From Rhynchonema sp. JSB1_4 (taxonomy: Eukaryota > Nematoda > Chromadorea > Monhysterida > Xyalidae): a DNA stretch of 64,000 bases. The notes under the pieces are model-generated. The model worked only from the letters and a program-made list of their open reading frames with translations, was not told where the DNA came from and did no database searches. Location of the stretch: assembly GCA_030248065.1 (NCBI GenBank), contig JASAMV010000747.1, positions 1-64,000 on the forward strand, in the 5' to 3' direction. The position numbers and the translations under genes are program-made. Below are positions 10,412-22,501 of this stretch, piece after piece (position 1 is the first letter of the stretch; the number at the start of each line of letters is the position of its first letter).

Positions 10412-11237
10412 CCGTCCAAGAAAGAACTGCTACCTTTTGCTGACAGACAATTTAAAATGTTGATCGCGTAGCAAGTCCGTAATCAGTTCTTATCGGATCG
10501 AAGTCGGACGCGTTGCAACGTTCGCCATTCGGCCAGCGGCAGCTACAATCAATGATCAACAGTGTCGTGTGAAATACGAATGAAAAAGTAAATTTTCTCC
10601 GGACTCAAGAAGATTGGCGTCATCCAACTGCCATGCGAGTTGTTCGTGAAACATCAGCGAATCATTGTACTTCCGCAGCGCATCCGCGTAGACGCTAAGA
10701 TTAACATTCGTATTGACCACTGATTTACCGTACACCTCGTCCAAAAGGTCATACACGTCTGATTCGTACGCCTTTGATATCCTGCGTGAACGGACTAACT
10801 TTTTGTAAACACAAGGGAAGTGCATATACCGAACGATGCCACTTGGATTTTATTCTGGTGTAAATTCCATTTGAGATTTTGAAAGTGAACTTCTTAAATA
10901 ATCGACATTTTTTCACCTATAATTTCCCACTGTGGTCATCTGAGCATCCGTACAGAACGAAAATTAAGGCCGAGACTTAATTGCTTATGGGGGGATTAGC
11001 TAAAAGTCCTTCACCGAGCAAGTCTCAATTCTCCTACTGGAATTGATTGTTGTTGCAAATTGCGACGGCCGGAAACGTCAGTCGACTTGGATAGACCATA
11101 TCGATGTTCGTACGCAACGGATTCCGTCGGTAGTCACTGACTTGCTCCCAAACTTGAATGACCATGAACGTAGTTGCCACAATCAGCACAACCAACCAGC
11201 ACAATCTGGGTCGCAAAATAACGTTTGACGTCGGTTG
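10412..11237 (-). CDS. DEG/ENaC sodium-channel gene fragment, right-arm copy (longer)
   Basis: The exon at 11038-11237 encodes TM1 and FPAVAICNNN as in the left arm. An open frame at about 10556-10841 then encodes extracellular sequence (..VYDLLDEVYGKSV.., ..FHEQLAWQLDD..). Further on, about 10470-10560 reads DCSCRWPNGERCNASDF then DPIRTDYGL and, one base out of frame, YAINILN. This matches the family pattern C-x-W-x-G-x-x-C...F-x-P-x-x-T-x-x-G-x-C-Y-x-x-N at the start of the cysteine-rich domain. Two frame changes (near 10556 and near 10470, where a missing T would restore LCY) may be base-calling errors or pseudogene decay. Coding runs into the poly-T at 10411 and stops being readable. Confidence 0.7.
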
Positions 11238-11985
11238 CTACATATGTACAAGCAAGCGTGTAGGTTCATCATTATCGTAAAACTGTGATCTTTATCTTAT
11301 GAACAGTAATTTATCAGGATTTGCCACATAGCCTTCGGGCGTTTGCATTGACCTGGCACTGGAGGTGCAAAAACACAAGCAAAAAGCAAGTTCATTGACC
11401 CAAGGTGTCACCAAGACCTATAGAAGACCTAATGGTTTTTTCTTGTCAAATCATCTTGTCAAAGAAAGTCGTCAACACATGAGCCCCAAATGAGCGCGAA
11501 AACTAATGCATGTATGTGTTCGACGAATTATTTGACGAGATGATTTGACCACATTACCATAAGCCGACCTGGCGCTGTTCAATGCATTAAACCTACTTGC
11601 GTATCAGGCTCGAATGTCCAACCAGGTATTTGAAGCCGCTTAGACTGGTTTCCTCGCAGAAGTTCGCCATGCTGGGCGAAACATGTGCCTTGTTCCCGTC
11701 CATGTCAACTGATATCAAAAAATTGTGTGGTAAATCGGTCGGCAAGATTCGTATCTCATGCTCATATCAAAAAATATTCTGAAACAAGGCAACCGAAGAA
11801 TACTTTGGCGTTGCTTTGTCCTGGGCTTCTTTTCACGCTACGGGCTTGTTTCTCATCACAACAGGTGCATAGAAATAACAAGGAAAAATTGCTTTGAGAC
11901 ACAGAGGCAACATTTTTGTGCAGGTACATTTTCGGTTAGTCACCGGCACCGCACGGTTATTAAAAAAGGAAACAAAAAACACCTA

Positions 11986-12215
11986 TACTCTGACAATAGC
12001 TTTGGGAGAAACTTTTCATACGCGTTGCCTGATCCGTAAAGCTCATCATGCGTGTGTTAGCTGCAGCGGTCACGTGACTGCCAGCCACTCAACACACAAG
12101 TCTAACGTGGTGATTTGCGAAATGCTACGAAACTCAGCTGGCTGCGCCTGTTGCGTGTGCTTTACGGATCAGGCAACGCGTTTGAAAAGTTTCTCCCAAA
12201 AGTATTGTCAGAGTA
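11986..12215. mobile_element. TA-flanked MITE, right-arm copy of 8440-8669
   Basis: Mirror image with both TA flanks retained (11984-11985, 12216-12217). Confidence 0.75.
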
Positions 12216-12275
12216 TAATTTAAGGCATTTGAAGCAAGCAAGGTGCTCCAGCTTGACACTGACGGACAGCGCTTG

Positions 12276-13050
12276 GTTCAAGTTCAAGTTCAAGTTTTTT
12301 ATAGCATCAGAAGCAACATGGTAACGTCAACAACACGCATAAGCTGGACAGTAACGACGAAACCATAAACAATTACAAGTGTTTAGTGGGCCAGTGGATA
12401 GTTACGGATCGAGAGATGTAGATGATGATAAGGAGCAAAAAAACACAGAAAACACAGAAACACAGCATGATCGGTCAATTACATTTCACACACGGACGGA
12501 ATAAATTTCACTGGCAGCAATCGCAATTTGTACAACAATTCAACAATCAAGCTTTGCGAACGAATGACTCCTTTGAATGTGCCCATTCGCAGGAAAACAG
12601 CAAAATCAGGTAAAGCATTGTAAAGATGGGACATGATAACAATAGCACTGGTAGCGAGAATATGAGTTTTAGCACGTGGGATACAAATGGCACGAGAATG
12701 ATTAAGACGAGAACTGGAGCGAGAATTGGAATCAGAAATGAACGAAATAGAGTCAACAGGAGCAGCACGAATACCAAGAACATAAGAATGCATCAATCTC
12801 AGACGACGTTTCATGACAGTGACACCCACATAATCAACACCAAACATTGAACACAACTGCGAATATGACACAGACCGATCATAATTGCCAGAGAACATGC
12901 GAATAATGGATTTTTGCGTTCTTTCCAACAAATTACGTGAATCAGGTGTAAAGACAGGTGATTGACTTGGTACCAATGTCGAACTAGCCAAGGCCAAAAC
13001 TGAAAAACAGGGCTTACGAATGCCAATATATATATATATATAAACTTTCT
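12276..13050 (-). mobile_element. LINE 3' fragment, right-arm copy
   Basis: Mirror of 7600-8379. Here the frame from 12997 to 12479 is longer and reads ..LLERTQKSIIRMFSG.. through ..SHLYNALPDFAVFLRMG.., while the left arm is shifted in places. The TTGAAC tail is at about 12276-12296. Confidence 0.65.
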
Positions 13051-13374
13051 CTGTGGAACAACAATATCAGAAATGTTGTAAAAAGTCTTTTTGGAGGAAC
13101 ACCATGCATTGTTTCGCTGAGAGTGAAGCGCCTCGTCAAAAAAGATTATCAGGTGGAGGTTGTGTTTCACATCTAACAGACGCTGAAGCTTTTTTCCCAA
13201 GCCTGCCTCGATACCATTATTGTCGCTTTGTATCCTAGCAAACAAAAAGCACGTGACCAATAAATGCCTTTTGTGACGATCGTAAAACCAGACAAACAGC
13301 CGATACGCGCGTTAACCATCTATTTGACCACTCTCGGATGTGGCCCAGCGATCGAAATGAAATAGCGTCATTAT

Positions 13375-13586
13375 GGGTGATATTTTCGAAACGGTGTAAA
13401 GGTCGGTGGAAAGCTCGGTCGACAGCACAGTGTGATAGACCTCGGTGTAAACTTGAAACATTACACGTTAATAACAGGCAATGTTTCACGTTTACACCGA
13501 GCTACGCCGACCGAGCTTTCGACCGAACTTTACACCGACCTTTACGCCCAACTGATGACCTTTACACCGTTTCGAAAACTCCACCC
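13375..13586. mobile_element. Foldback MITE, right-arm copy of 7062-7273
   Basis: Same 212-bp length and inverted structure, with TAT flanks (complement of ATA). Confidence 0.7.
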
Positions 13587-15257
13587 TATGAGTCCAAGCA
13601 ATGACCTGCTTTGAAGAGCGTTTCCATGAAGCCAAAATTCAATAAGCTATTGTGGTTTTAATTGCCGGCTGGCCTGACCGACACAAGCCAGCGTTTGGGA
13701 AATGACAGCATAAACTTTGATGGTTATATCTGTCATACAAAAGTTGTTAATGAGCTCAGCAGCTGTAGTGCTATGCTGCAAATGAAACCGAAAGCGAAGT
13801 GAGGAACTAATATGATCGTACGGAGAGCAGGAATGAATTAGACTGTTTTGCGTCCCCGCTGCTTTCTAAGGTACACCGAGGCGCCTGTGTGAACGGATCA
13901 TGGCCGGTTTGACTCCTAAAAGCACCGCCCCATCATAGTCTTATTGCTGGGCTGCAACATCACTGTGTGCGTTCCTTTATTGTATTGTTCACTCGTCACG
14001 ACCTAATCTTAATAATGTGCTTACAGAAATTCGTACCATTTTTTTGCATACCACCTTTAATGTGAGCGATATGGCTATTTTCAGACAAGGGACGCGAGAT
14101 ATTTAAATGTGACATTCATAAAGTGTCCCGAACCTCCTATTCATCACTCAAACAAACCCTAGAGCGAACTCTGTACAAACAAAGCCATAAACAACACGAA
14201 CAACGGAATATGCTCTTCTGTCCGCTTGGCGTTTCTCATTTTGTTCGACTTCGCATTCCTTCGAGATCATCATGAAATTTGTCAATACGAAACGTATAAG
14301 TACGGTAGTTCCAGTTCACTCATAACACCATAAAATATCCACGCACAAGAACAAAACGAACGTTTTGTTCTTCAATCTGTGGCTTGGAAGTCAACTGTCG
14401 CATCATCAATAATGGTTTCTACGTTGCGTCCAAGCGTGTGAGGGAAGAAACAGAGCAGCGGAGGCTGAATCCGAACGAAGATCTTCGACTTCCAATTATC
14501 TTTTTGACGATGCATATTCCTGTCTTTCGGAACTTTTTCTATTCCTGTCTTTCGATTTGGGATATTTCTGGGTCGCGTTCGCATTTCGTTTGATGATGTG
14601 CCTTGCCTACGAAACGCTTAGTCATAATGCTTCAATCCATGAACATTCGTTGTAATCAGCAAGGTGTACCGTGTAAAGACAGGTGATTTTTAAAGTCATA
14701 TTATAGACTGCGATCGAAATTTTATCTTGTAATGAAATCACCGGCTACATGTGAAGCAACATTAGAATAATGGCGGTTCATATCATCGTAACAGAGAATA
14801 TGCGGAATGAATGGCTTAAAAATTTTAAACTTAAGTTAAGGTAATCTAGACACAGGGCCGTGTGATTTTATCATTTACAACCAATGTACCGAAGAACAAG
14901 CCCGGAGTACAAAAACAAAAAAATAACAATATAGAAAGCAAGCGAAATTTTTGCCGGAAGCATCCGTGTGTTCAGTACGATATATTTTATAACATCATCG
15001 GCAAAGCGCTGACATTATCACAATAAAAGAGCGTGTGAAAGCAAGAAACGTGTTTACCACGGTTAGGCACGCAGCTCAATGTTCGCTGGAACAGTTTCGT
15101 GTTGCAAACAGACTCGGACCGGTGTAAATGTTCACTCCTATTTCTCTGGTCAAAACTAGTAAACCCAAAATATGGTCCAAGCGAAAATTGCATGTGTCTT
15201 GCCGCGGTTCAACCTTGGCCATCGTTGTGTTTGCCTTCAAATTCGATGTGCCCCAAG

Positions 15258-18054
15258 CTAGAACCTTCTCAAGGCAAGAATACAAGAAACGAAAACAATC
15301 GCACAAACAAGTGAAGAAGGTGTCAAAATTATAGTCGAATGATTGCAAGCGTCACCCGTACAACAACAGTGCGAACCTTCGCGGAATAGCAGACACGAAT
15401 TGGGCCCGCGCGGACAATAGGATGCATAGGAGCACGATCTCGTGACTTCGTTGCGTGATGTGGCAGCCTGAAATGAATGGCAACGGCGGTACGGGTTGAT
15501 ATGCCCAAGTATCCAAGCCACATGCTTGGTGAAACAAATGGGTATTGGTAGCACAAGGACTTTTTTTAGAATTGGTCAATTTTTTCCTGAATCGTGAAGC
15601 AGGAAAGTGACGGGGCAATTACGTTGCGTTGCGCGATATCGCACACAAAGAATGCAGTCACCAAAATGTTTCAGACCCGCAGCAACGTGAGCACTCTGCT
15701 GGATTGTTTTCAGACGAAAATGTTTTGTGGGAATCACAAATAACACAGTGGTTAAGGGTCACTGAACGTGAAAATCAGGATTGATTTGATGAATTCTTAC
15801 ATGTGCCACCAATAGCAAATGGCTCTTTTGCGGTAATTAACGGGTAATGCTCTGATGAAAACGGGAACGCAAATGCAAGCCAGCTTAGCCGCATGTACTT
15901 ATAACTCGTTTGTTAACACTTCACATCACACTGGCGACCTACGCTTCATTGGCAACGGGTTAAAGGTGTGACGGTGTTAACGAATCGAAACCATTGTTGG
16001 CAGACTAAAAGTCGGACAACACCAAAAATGTGGGCCCAGTACCAGTAGATAGCGGATTTCGGTGTTTGAATCGATTATCTTGTGGGACAATGTTGGTTAG
16101 CCAGCTTTGTGCACGAGGTGCTGTCTTGTGGAGGTGCTTTGCACAAAACGTGATAGATCAATTACGATACAATTTAGCCTGACACGATCAAAATCGTAAT
16201 CAGCTGTGTATTTTTGGCAGTGACTGCTGAAGTTTTGTTAAGCAGCAGCCTCCGCTGTGCTGTCCTGCTAAGTATAGCCACCTGCGTCCGCTTTACACCA
16301 TGTTATTTCTCAAATGCAGTGACGACCGGTGTTCGAACGGGATCCCGATCCCGATTCCGGGATCCCGGGCCTTTTTTCTGATCCCGATCCCGCCCAAAGA
16401 AGTACCGGGATCGGGATTAAGTTTTGAGAACAAAAAGTAAAAAAAATTATGCTATCATAATTCGCCAAGCTGTCGTGAGGGCGCGGCCAAGTAAACGCGG
16501 GCGCGGGTTGCGGGTCAGAAAAATATGCTATGTCCAATAACCGCCCCGTGTTTGCATGGCCGCACTTGCGGGTCGCAGTTTGCGGGTCATTTGAAACATT
16601 TATTTAGCTGGAACACACAAAAATTAACCCATCAACGTCGAGCCAACGTCGCAGACGTGCCGTAGCACACCGCTGATTGGTTCATTTTTGTGCGTAAGGG
16701 CTGAATAAATGTTTCGAGTGACCCGCAAACCGCGACCCGGAAGTGCGGCCATGCAAACGGCCGTCATTGGACATAGAATTATTGCTGACCCGCGGTCCAC
16801 AACCATGTTTGCATGGCCGCGCCCTAAAGCTGGAGTTATACTTGTCCATTTCGGGCTTGTGGACAATGAGGACAAATTTTTGTTTGAACAATATTTTGTG
16901 ATAGAGTTGAGGCACTAATTTCGACCAGCGTAAAAGTTGTTCCCCTGCCCCAAATGAACAACTTTTACGCTGGTCGAAATTAGTGCTCCAACTCTATCAC
17001 AAAATATAGTAATAGCAAAAATTTTACCTCATTGTCTACAAGCCCAAAATGGACAAGTATAACTCCACCTTAAGAGGTGCTCGACGGTTGATTCCGAGCG
17101 TGATGAAACCGCAAGTACTATCAATCGCGAACAAGTCGCGCTAGAACTGAACGGTTACACAAAGTAGCTTCAAACGAAGGGACTCAGTGTCGAGGAAATG
17201 TTGTCACGATGGGCAACAAATGAGACAAAGTTTCCGCGACTGGCACGTCTAGCTTCCAAATATCTAAGTGCTCCTCCTACGAGCGTGCCTAATGAATAGC
17301 TCTTTTCCAGTGCAGCTGATTTGTTTGATGACAAAAGATACTGCTTGAAACCATAAAATGGTGAAATGCTTGTCTTTTTGTCAAAGGCTTTGCCACTGAT
17401 CGACTACAATTATGATCTTTGAACTTATCCGTCATCAGCTACTCCCGATTTTCAATCGGCTTTAATCACTGTTCCGGGTGTTTATCCATGTGTGATAAAC
17501 ATGTTTCATGGTTGTCTGTGATATTAACTTGTATCTTATGCATAAAATGATAAAAACTTTTGCTTTTGGACTATCTGGTCAATCCAGATCCCGATCCCGG
17601 GATCCCGGGTTTTCAAAACCGGGATCCCGATCCCGATCCCGGCACTTTCTTGATCCCAATCCCGATCCCGATCCCGGGATTATAAATGAATCCCGTTCGA
17701 ACACTGGTGACGACTAAGATTCAATGTGCGCGCAGTAGCCCAAATAAGCACCCGGGGGCTTTAGCAGATCTTATCCGGCAAGGGGTCAAACTGCAAAGCA
17801 CAAGCGCCAGCCGCCAACTTTTTTCTCCAGCACGAACGGACACGTACCCTGACGCAAACATCCTGTAGTTCGTCAGTACAATTGACCAGCGTTGTTGTCG
17901 CATTGAAGGTGTCGGCACAGTTTGTGCATACATGGCATTGCAGCAGCGCCGATGTGAGGTCAAAGTGGAGCGACAGGTGAATGATGATGATTAATATTGA
18001 GGTGGTTAATTGTCGAATCACGATATTGTTCAGAAAAGTATCCGACGTAAACAT
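15258..18054 (-). CDS. Ly6/uPAR GPI-anchored protein, two exons, right-arm copy
   Basis: Exon 1 is 17848-18054 and exon 2 is 15258-15467. Exon 2 translates identically to the left copy, and exon 1 differs by three conservative changes (Q to H in the signal peptide; T to S; V to L before VNC). Splice sites and phases are the same, and the intron carries the same hAT (16327-17706) and MITE (15545-15812) insertions. Both copies stay open, so neither is an obvious pseudogene. On this side the frame extends 21 codons upstream, to an ATG at 18117. Confidence 0.8.
15545..15812. mobile_element. TA-flanked MITE, right-arm copy of 4835-5102
   Basis: Same 268-bp length and same TTGGTAGCACAAGG and CCACCAA ends, flanked by TA. 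Confidence 0.75.
16327..17706. mobile_element. hAT-like element, right-arm copy of 2940-4320
   Basis: Flanked by GTGACGAC on both sides (16319-16326 and 17707-17714), the complement of the left-arm duplication. The insertion therefore predates the arm duplication or the separation of the haplotypes. Confidence 0.85.
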
Positions 18055-19029
18055 CTCTCTCTCAGCTGATTGATTGATTGATTGTGGATGTGCGTTGGGT
18101 AGACTTGGGCTGGTCATTGCCCATTTGATTGTTGTTCACGTTGAATTGCAACGTGGTTGACTCTGAAAATGGATGTTGCGCGCAAACAAATGTTGCACAA
18201 AAGTTTCAGACGCCATTTTTCAGCGCCCGCTCTTTTCACGCTCCCTGTTAGCTGAACTAAAGGCAAGCCAGCCGTACCTTGCAGTCTTAGACCCTACCGT
18301 ATCACCCTGAGTTCTTACGCACCTAAAACGTTTCGGCTGTGAGCAGATAAATGCGGAATAAAAACCAGCGGAGTCATCATATAGCCCTAACGCGCCAAAC
18401 AGACTTTGAAACATTTTCTCGAAGCGCCACGGTGCTGTAGCCGTACAGTTAAGAAGTTGCTGTTTTTAAACCAATTCCGCATTCCGCATAATTCCGCGTT
18501 TATCTGCTCACAGCCTTCGGGTCACCATAGCCACGTTTCGCGGAGCCGATAAACAGCACACACAGACACGTGCTTAGATGTTTCATGATCTTGCCGCCTA
18601 CACAAGCTAACCAGGGCGACGTGGCTACAGTAATACGAAACATTTTAGGTGTATAAGAATTCAGGGTGATACGGTATGGTCTAAGACTGCAAAGTATGGC
18701 TGGTTTGCCTATAATTCAAACGCTTGGAAAAAAGACCAATCTTGTCCCAAACCCGCGTATTTGCAATCCAGAACGTAGAATGAGTATCAACGGTGGAACG
18801 CACGAACGTGTTTTATTTGGACTGCACTACAATATCTACATGAACACAAATGGATATTCTAACTGTACTGACTTTTTAAAAAAAACGAAAAATAAATGTT
18901 CTTACGCCACCGCCACGTAATAAAGTCATATTCTTTCTTTCAAAAATGCGTTTGTCTCAGGGCTGCACCTTAAACACAAAAAGTGTCGAACATTTTAAAC
19001 CGCGACAAAGCAGCAAGGTTAAATGATTG

Positions 19030-19394
19030 CAGTAACTGGAATGTCAGCAACCCTTGTCAACAAACTTTGCCTGTTTGAATATGCTGCGATAACGCGTCCA
19101 GGATTGGTTTTGGCGACAAAGATCGAAAAACGAATGGAAGAGAAATTAGCACAGGATTTATCTCTTTTTTGAAATTCCGCGACTTATTAGGCCCAAGGCC
19201 CATGCAGAAAATCAAAAATAAGTCGGAAAATATACACAATCTATGTGCATTAATTTCTCTTCCATTCGTTTTTTACTCACGTCAGCAAAGACATGTCAGC
19301 CAGCTTTTCCCCCTATCCCCTGTGTTATATTGTACAGGGAGCCTTAAGTGCTTAAAACTCTTCTTGACAAAATTTGCTGACATTCCAGCTACTG
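19030..19394. mobile_element. hAT-like element, right-arm copy of 1248-1612
   Basis: Same 365-bp length and CAGTAACTGG...CCAGCTACTG ends. Confidence 0.65.
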
Positions 19395-20162
19395 GATGAT
19401 AGTAGTCGCGGAATGAACGTCAAAGTGCAAGCACACTGCAATAATAATCTTGCGACGCGAAAGTGTTATGACCGTACGTTATGAACGTGCATGTGTATTT
19501 GCATTTGCGCTTTAACAGAGGCTTTGACGTCGCAAAATGTGAACGGCGCACTTTATTTCAAGGAAACCCGACAAAAAATAAACATACGCACATAATATAC
19601 ATAAAAGGCGACCCATTCTCCGCGCGACGTGCAGCCGATATGTTTAGACATTTGATTGGTTTGGTTTTATTTTGCCGCTTTTTTTCCCTAAAGTCCCCAG
19701 GGTGCTGGAGTGGATGTTGTCTTTAGTTGATTAATACGTGTTCTTTTCGCTGAACTTTGGTACTTTTATTTCCTCTGACACGCCATGCACTCTGCAGATC
19801 AATAAACCTGGTATTTATGCTATGATGAAATGATGACACATGCGCTGATACGATGTAGACATGCGGAACGAAAAAACACACAATGAAATGGGCTGAAAAG
19901 ATCCGTTTTTTCACTCAGAGCACGTCGGCTCTGTAATCGGAAATGTTTCCGCCTAGACCACTGCGTCATTTGACTGGAAATACTTGTGTTTTGTTAGAGG
20001 CCCATTTAATCATCCATATTTCCAGTTGGACCCCCGAGGCTTAAGGCGGAAAACTTCGTGTAGTACACGACCAGAACAAGCAGTTTTTTTGCCTATACTG
20101 ATACTGTCCTACCTAACTGTGTGGTCGGTCAGTATTATGTGCGTCTATGTAGTGGCGTTTAA

Positions 20163-21818
20163 AGGGCTCGGGACATAACCGAAGGAAGGGTAGCAGGACC
20201 TATTGTTACATACCGTTGGAAAGCATTCCGACAGCTATCTTGAGGTCCGAATTTTGAGGTCATTGGGGATTCACTATCTCTTGGTAGAGCGACTTTTCGT
20301 TCCAGAAAAAAGTGAATTTTTGCACAAATGGGAACGACCGGTGCAGAAACCCCAAATGAGTTGAAGGTCAAGTAACACGTGCATAGGATTACAACAGCTC
20401 CTGAATAGCTTACCATCACAACTTCAGTCGTTCAAAGCATTGCTTCACACGGTGAGGGTGCGAAACGTTCCAAAAATCGGCCTTATTTTTCGAGAACACA
20501 TGTTTGTCCCTAAATGTTGAGGCCACGCTTAGGGGTGCGAAAATAAGAACAAAATGGGGATATAGAGCATCGTCGAAAGTACCAGAAAATAAGGTTTTTA
20601 AATTTTTTAACTCATGGCTAGCTCGGTGACAGGCCTAAAAATCCATAAAATTGCCGCTAAATTAGGTGGTTACATTTATCGACAGAATTGTGACACATAA
20701 AGGCCACAGATTGTATCGGATTCGAGACAAAAAAATGAGAGAAACGTCTGGTTTCACAACATATCAAGGTCCGAAGACCCCAAGGTCTACAGATCTCTCG
20801 GAGCAGCCATACTAACCTGAATATGATATTCAGCTATAAATGCTTATTGTTAACAGCTATTGTAAATGTGAGAGCACCAAACAATGTATCTCAGGAGTAG
20901 CTTTCGAACGATATATAACAAGCACCAATAAATTCTTACGCTTAAGGGCAGAGGCTGAAAAATTGCTTTTTTGACGATTCTGGAATGAACCGTCACGTCA
21001 CCGTGTGCGATTTCGGAATTTTGACCGTTTCTTGTCCATAGTAAGAAATAGTTTGGGCATGTTATATATCATTCGATAGCTACGTTGAAGCTACATCGTT
21101 TAATGCTATCAAATGTGCAATAATCTTTAACAGTAACGACTTATAGCCAAATATCTTATTCAGGCTGGCATGGCTGCAGCAGCCGGACCATGGGGTTTGA
21201 AGTATTGAAACTCGTCTAGATTGTTGGTCTGTGCGTTTATTTGACTTTCTCGCTTCCAATGCAATGCAATACGTGGCTTATTTATATCACATTTCCGTCA
21301 ATGAATGCAACTATGCAGTTTAGTGGCAATTTTTAGGTCTTTTTCGGCCTGTCACAACGCTATCTAAGTGTTTCCGCATTTAAAAACCTTATTTTCTGGT
21401 ACTTTCGAAAATGCTCTATTTTTCTATTGCATTTTCATTTCTGCAACACAAAGCGCGGCCTCAAAATTTAGAGACAAACTTGTGTTTTCGAAAAATGTGG
21501 CCGATTTTTGGAACATTTCGCACCCTCACCGAGTGAAGCAATGCATTGAGCGACTGAAGTTCTCATGATAAGTTATACAGAAGCTGTTGTAATCCTATCC
21601 ACGTGTTACTTGACTTTCAACTCATTTGGGGTTTCTGCACCGGTCGTTCCAATTTGTGCAAAAATTCACTTTTTTCTGGAACGAAAAGTCGCTCTACCAA
21701 GAGACAGCGATTCTCCAACGAGCTTAAAATTTGTGCGTGACATATGCTGTCACTGTGCTTTCCAACGATGTATAACACTGCGCTCTGCTGCCCTTCCTTC
21801 GGTTGTGTCCCGAGCCCT
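20163..21818. mobile_element. Complete foldback element with about 440-bp terminal inverted repeats, TTAA-flanked
   Basis: The left arm from 20163 (AGGGCTCGGGACATAACCGA) is repeated inverted up to 21818 (TTCGGTTGTGTCCCGAGCCCT), with about 740 bp of unpaired AT-rich interior. TTAA lies on both sides (20159-20162 and 21819-21822), the piggyBac target site. TTTAAA is itself palindromic, so the duplication is suggestive only. No transposase is seen. The two arms differ by several per cent. Confidence 0.65.
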
Positions 21819-22265
21819 TTAAAGCATCATAGACTAACTGTGCTCTCCAGCTATAAATGACTGACATAATTTATGCTCATTGTACATATAATATTAGTTA
21901 CATCGATACTTCAACCGCTATTTTCAGTATGTAAATAAGTGTGTGGGTCAACCACACCAGTATTTGAAGTGTTTGCAAATTTAGTGAGCAGTTGTAATAA
22001 AACTCAACCAAACGGCGCGACATAAAATGCTGCATACATTGGCACGATTGACTAACATTTCAGGTGCTGTAATGCAAGTGAAACGACTTCATGGCTGAAA
22101 ATCACAAAGTTGCGGCTAGATAATGACTCGAATTGTCGAAACGGCATGCGGCAAGTTCGATGACAACCGATCCTGTCGCTTTGCGTTGTCGCAGTTAAAT
22201 TTTCGGCACTTTGTGTGCAGCCCAGAGGCAGGGCAAATGTGAAGGAAAGAGTATGATTATCTGAC

Positions 22266-22501
22266 ATGGGGCGATATTTTCGAAACGGTTGCAAACGTCA
22301 GTTGGCAAAAAAAAGGTGGTCAGTCGGGTCTAAACTTCGGCGGAAAACTCGGTGTAAGAAAGTTCGGTGTCAACCAGTCTGCGACCGCCAGCCAACCAGT
22401 TCTTCTGAACACCGAACTTTCTTGAGCTTTCCACCGAACTTTACACCCAACTGACCTTTTTTTACCAACTGACGTTTACGCCGTTCCGAAAATATTACCC
22501 T
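22266..22501. mobile_element. Diverged copy of the GGGTG/CACCC foldback MITE
   Basis: Starts GGGGCGATATTTTCGAAACGG and ends CCGTTCCGAAAATATTACCC, with TCGGTG-type blocks inside. Flanks CAT and TAT. Confidence 0.6.

Larger units (their letters stand above)
10815..20618 (-). repeat. Right arm of giant inverted repeat
   Basis: This is the mirror copy of 1-9829, with every gene and transposon in reverse order and orientation. Beyond 20618 the sequence continues as the rest of a foldback element, while the left partner runs off the window. Small differences include a GATT repeat near 18068-18083 that the left arm lacks, and point changes in the Ly6 first exon. They are spread along the arm, which fits allelic or paralogous divergence better than a single read folded back on itself. 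Confidence 0.97.
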
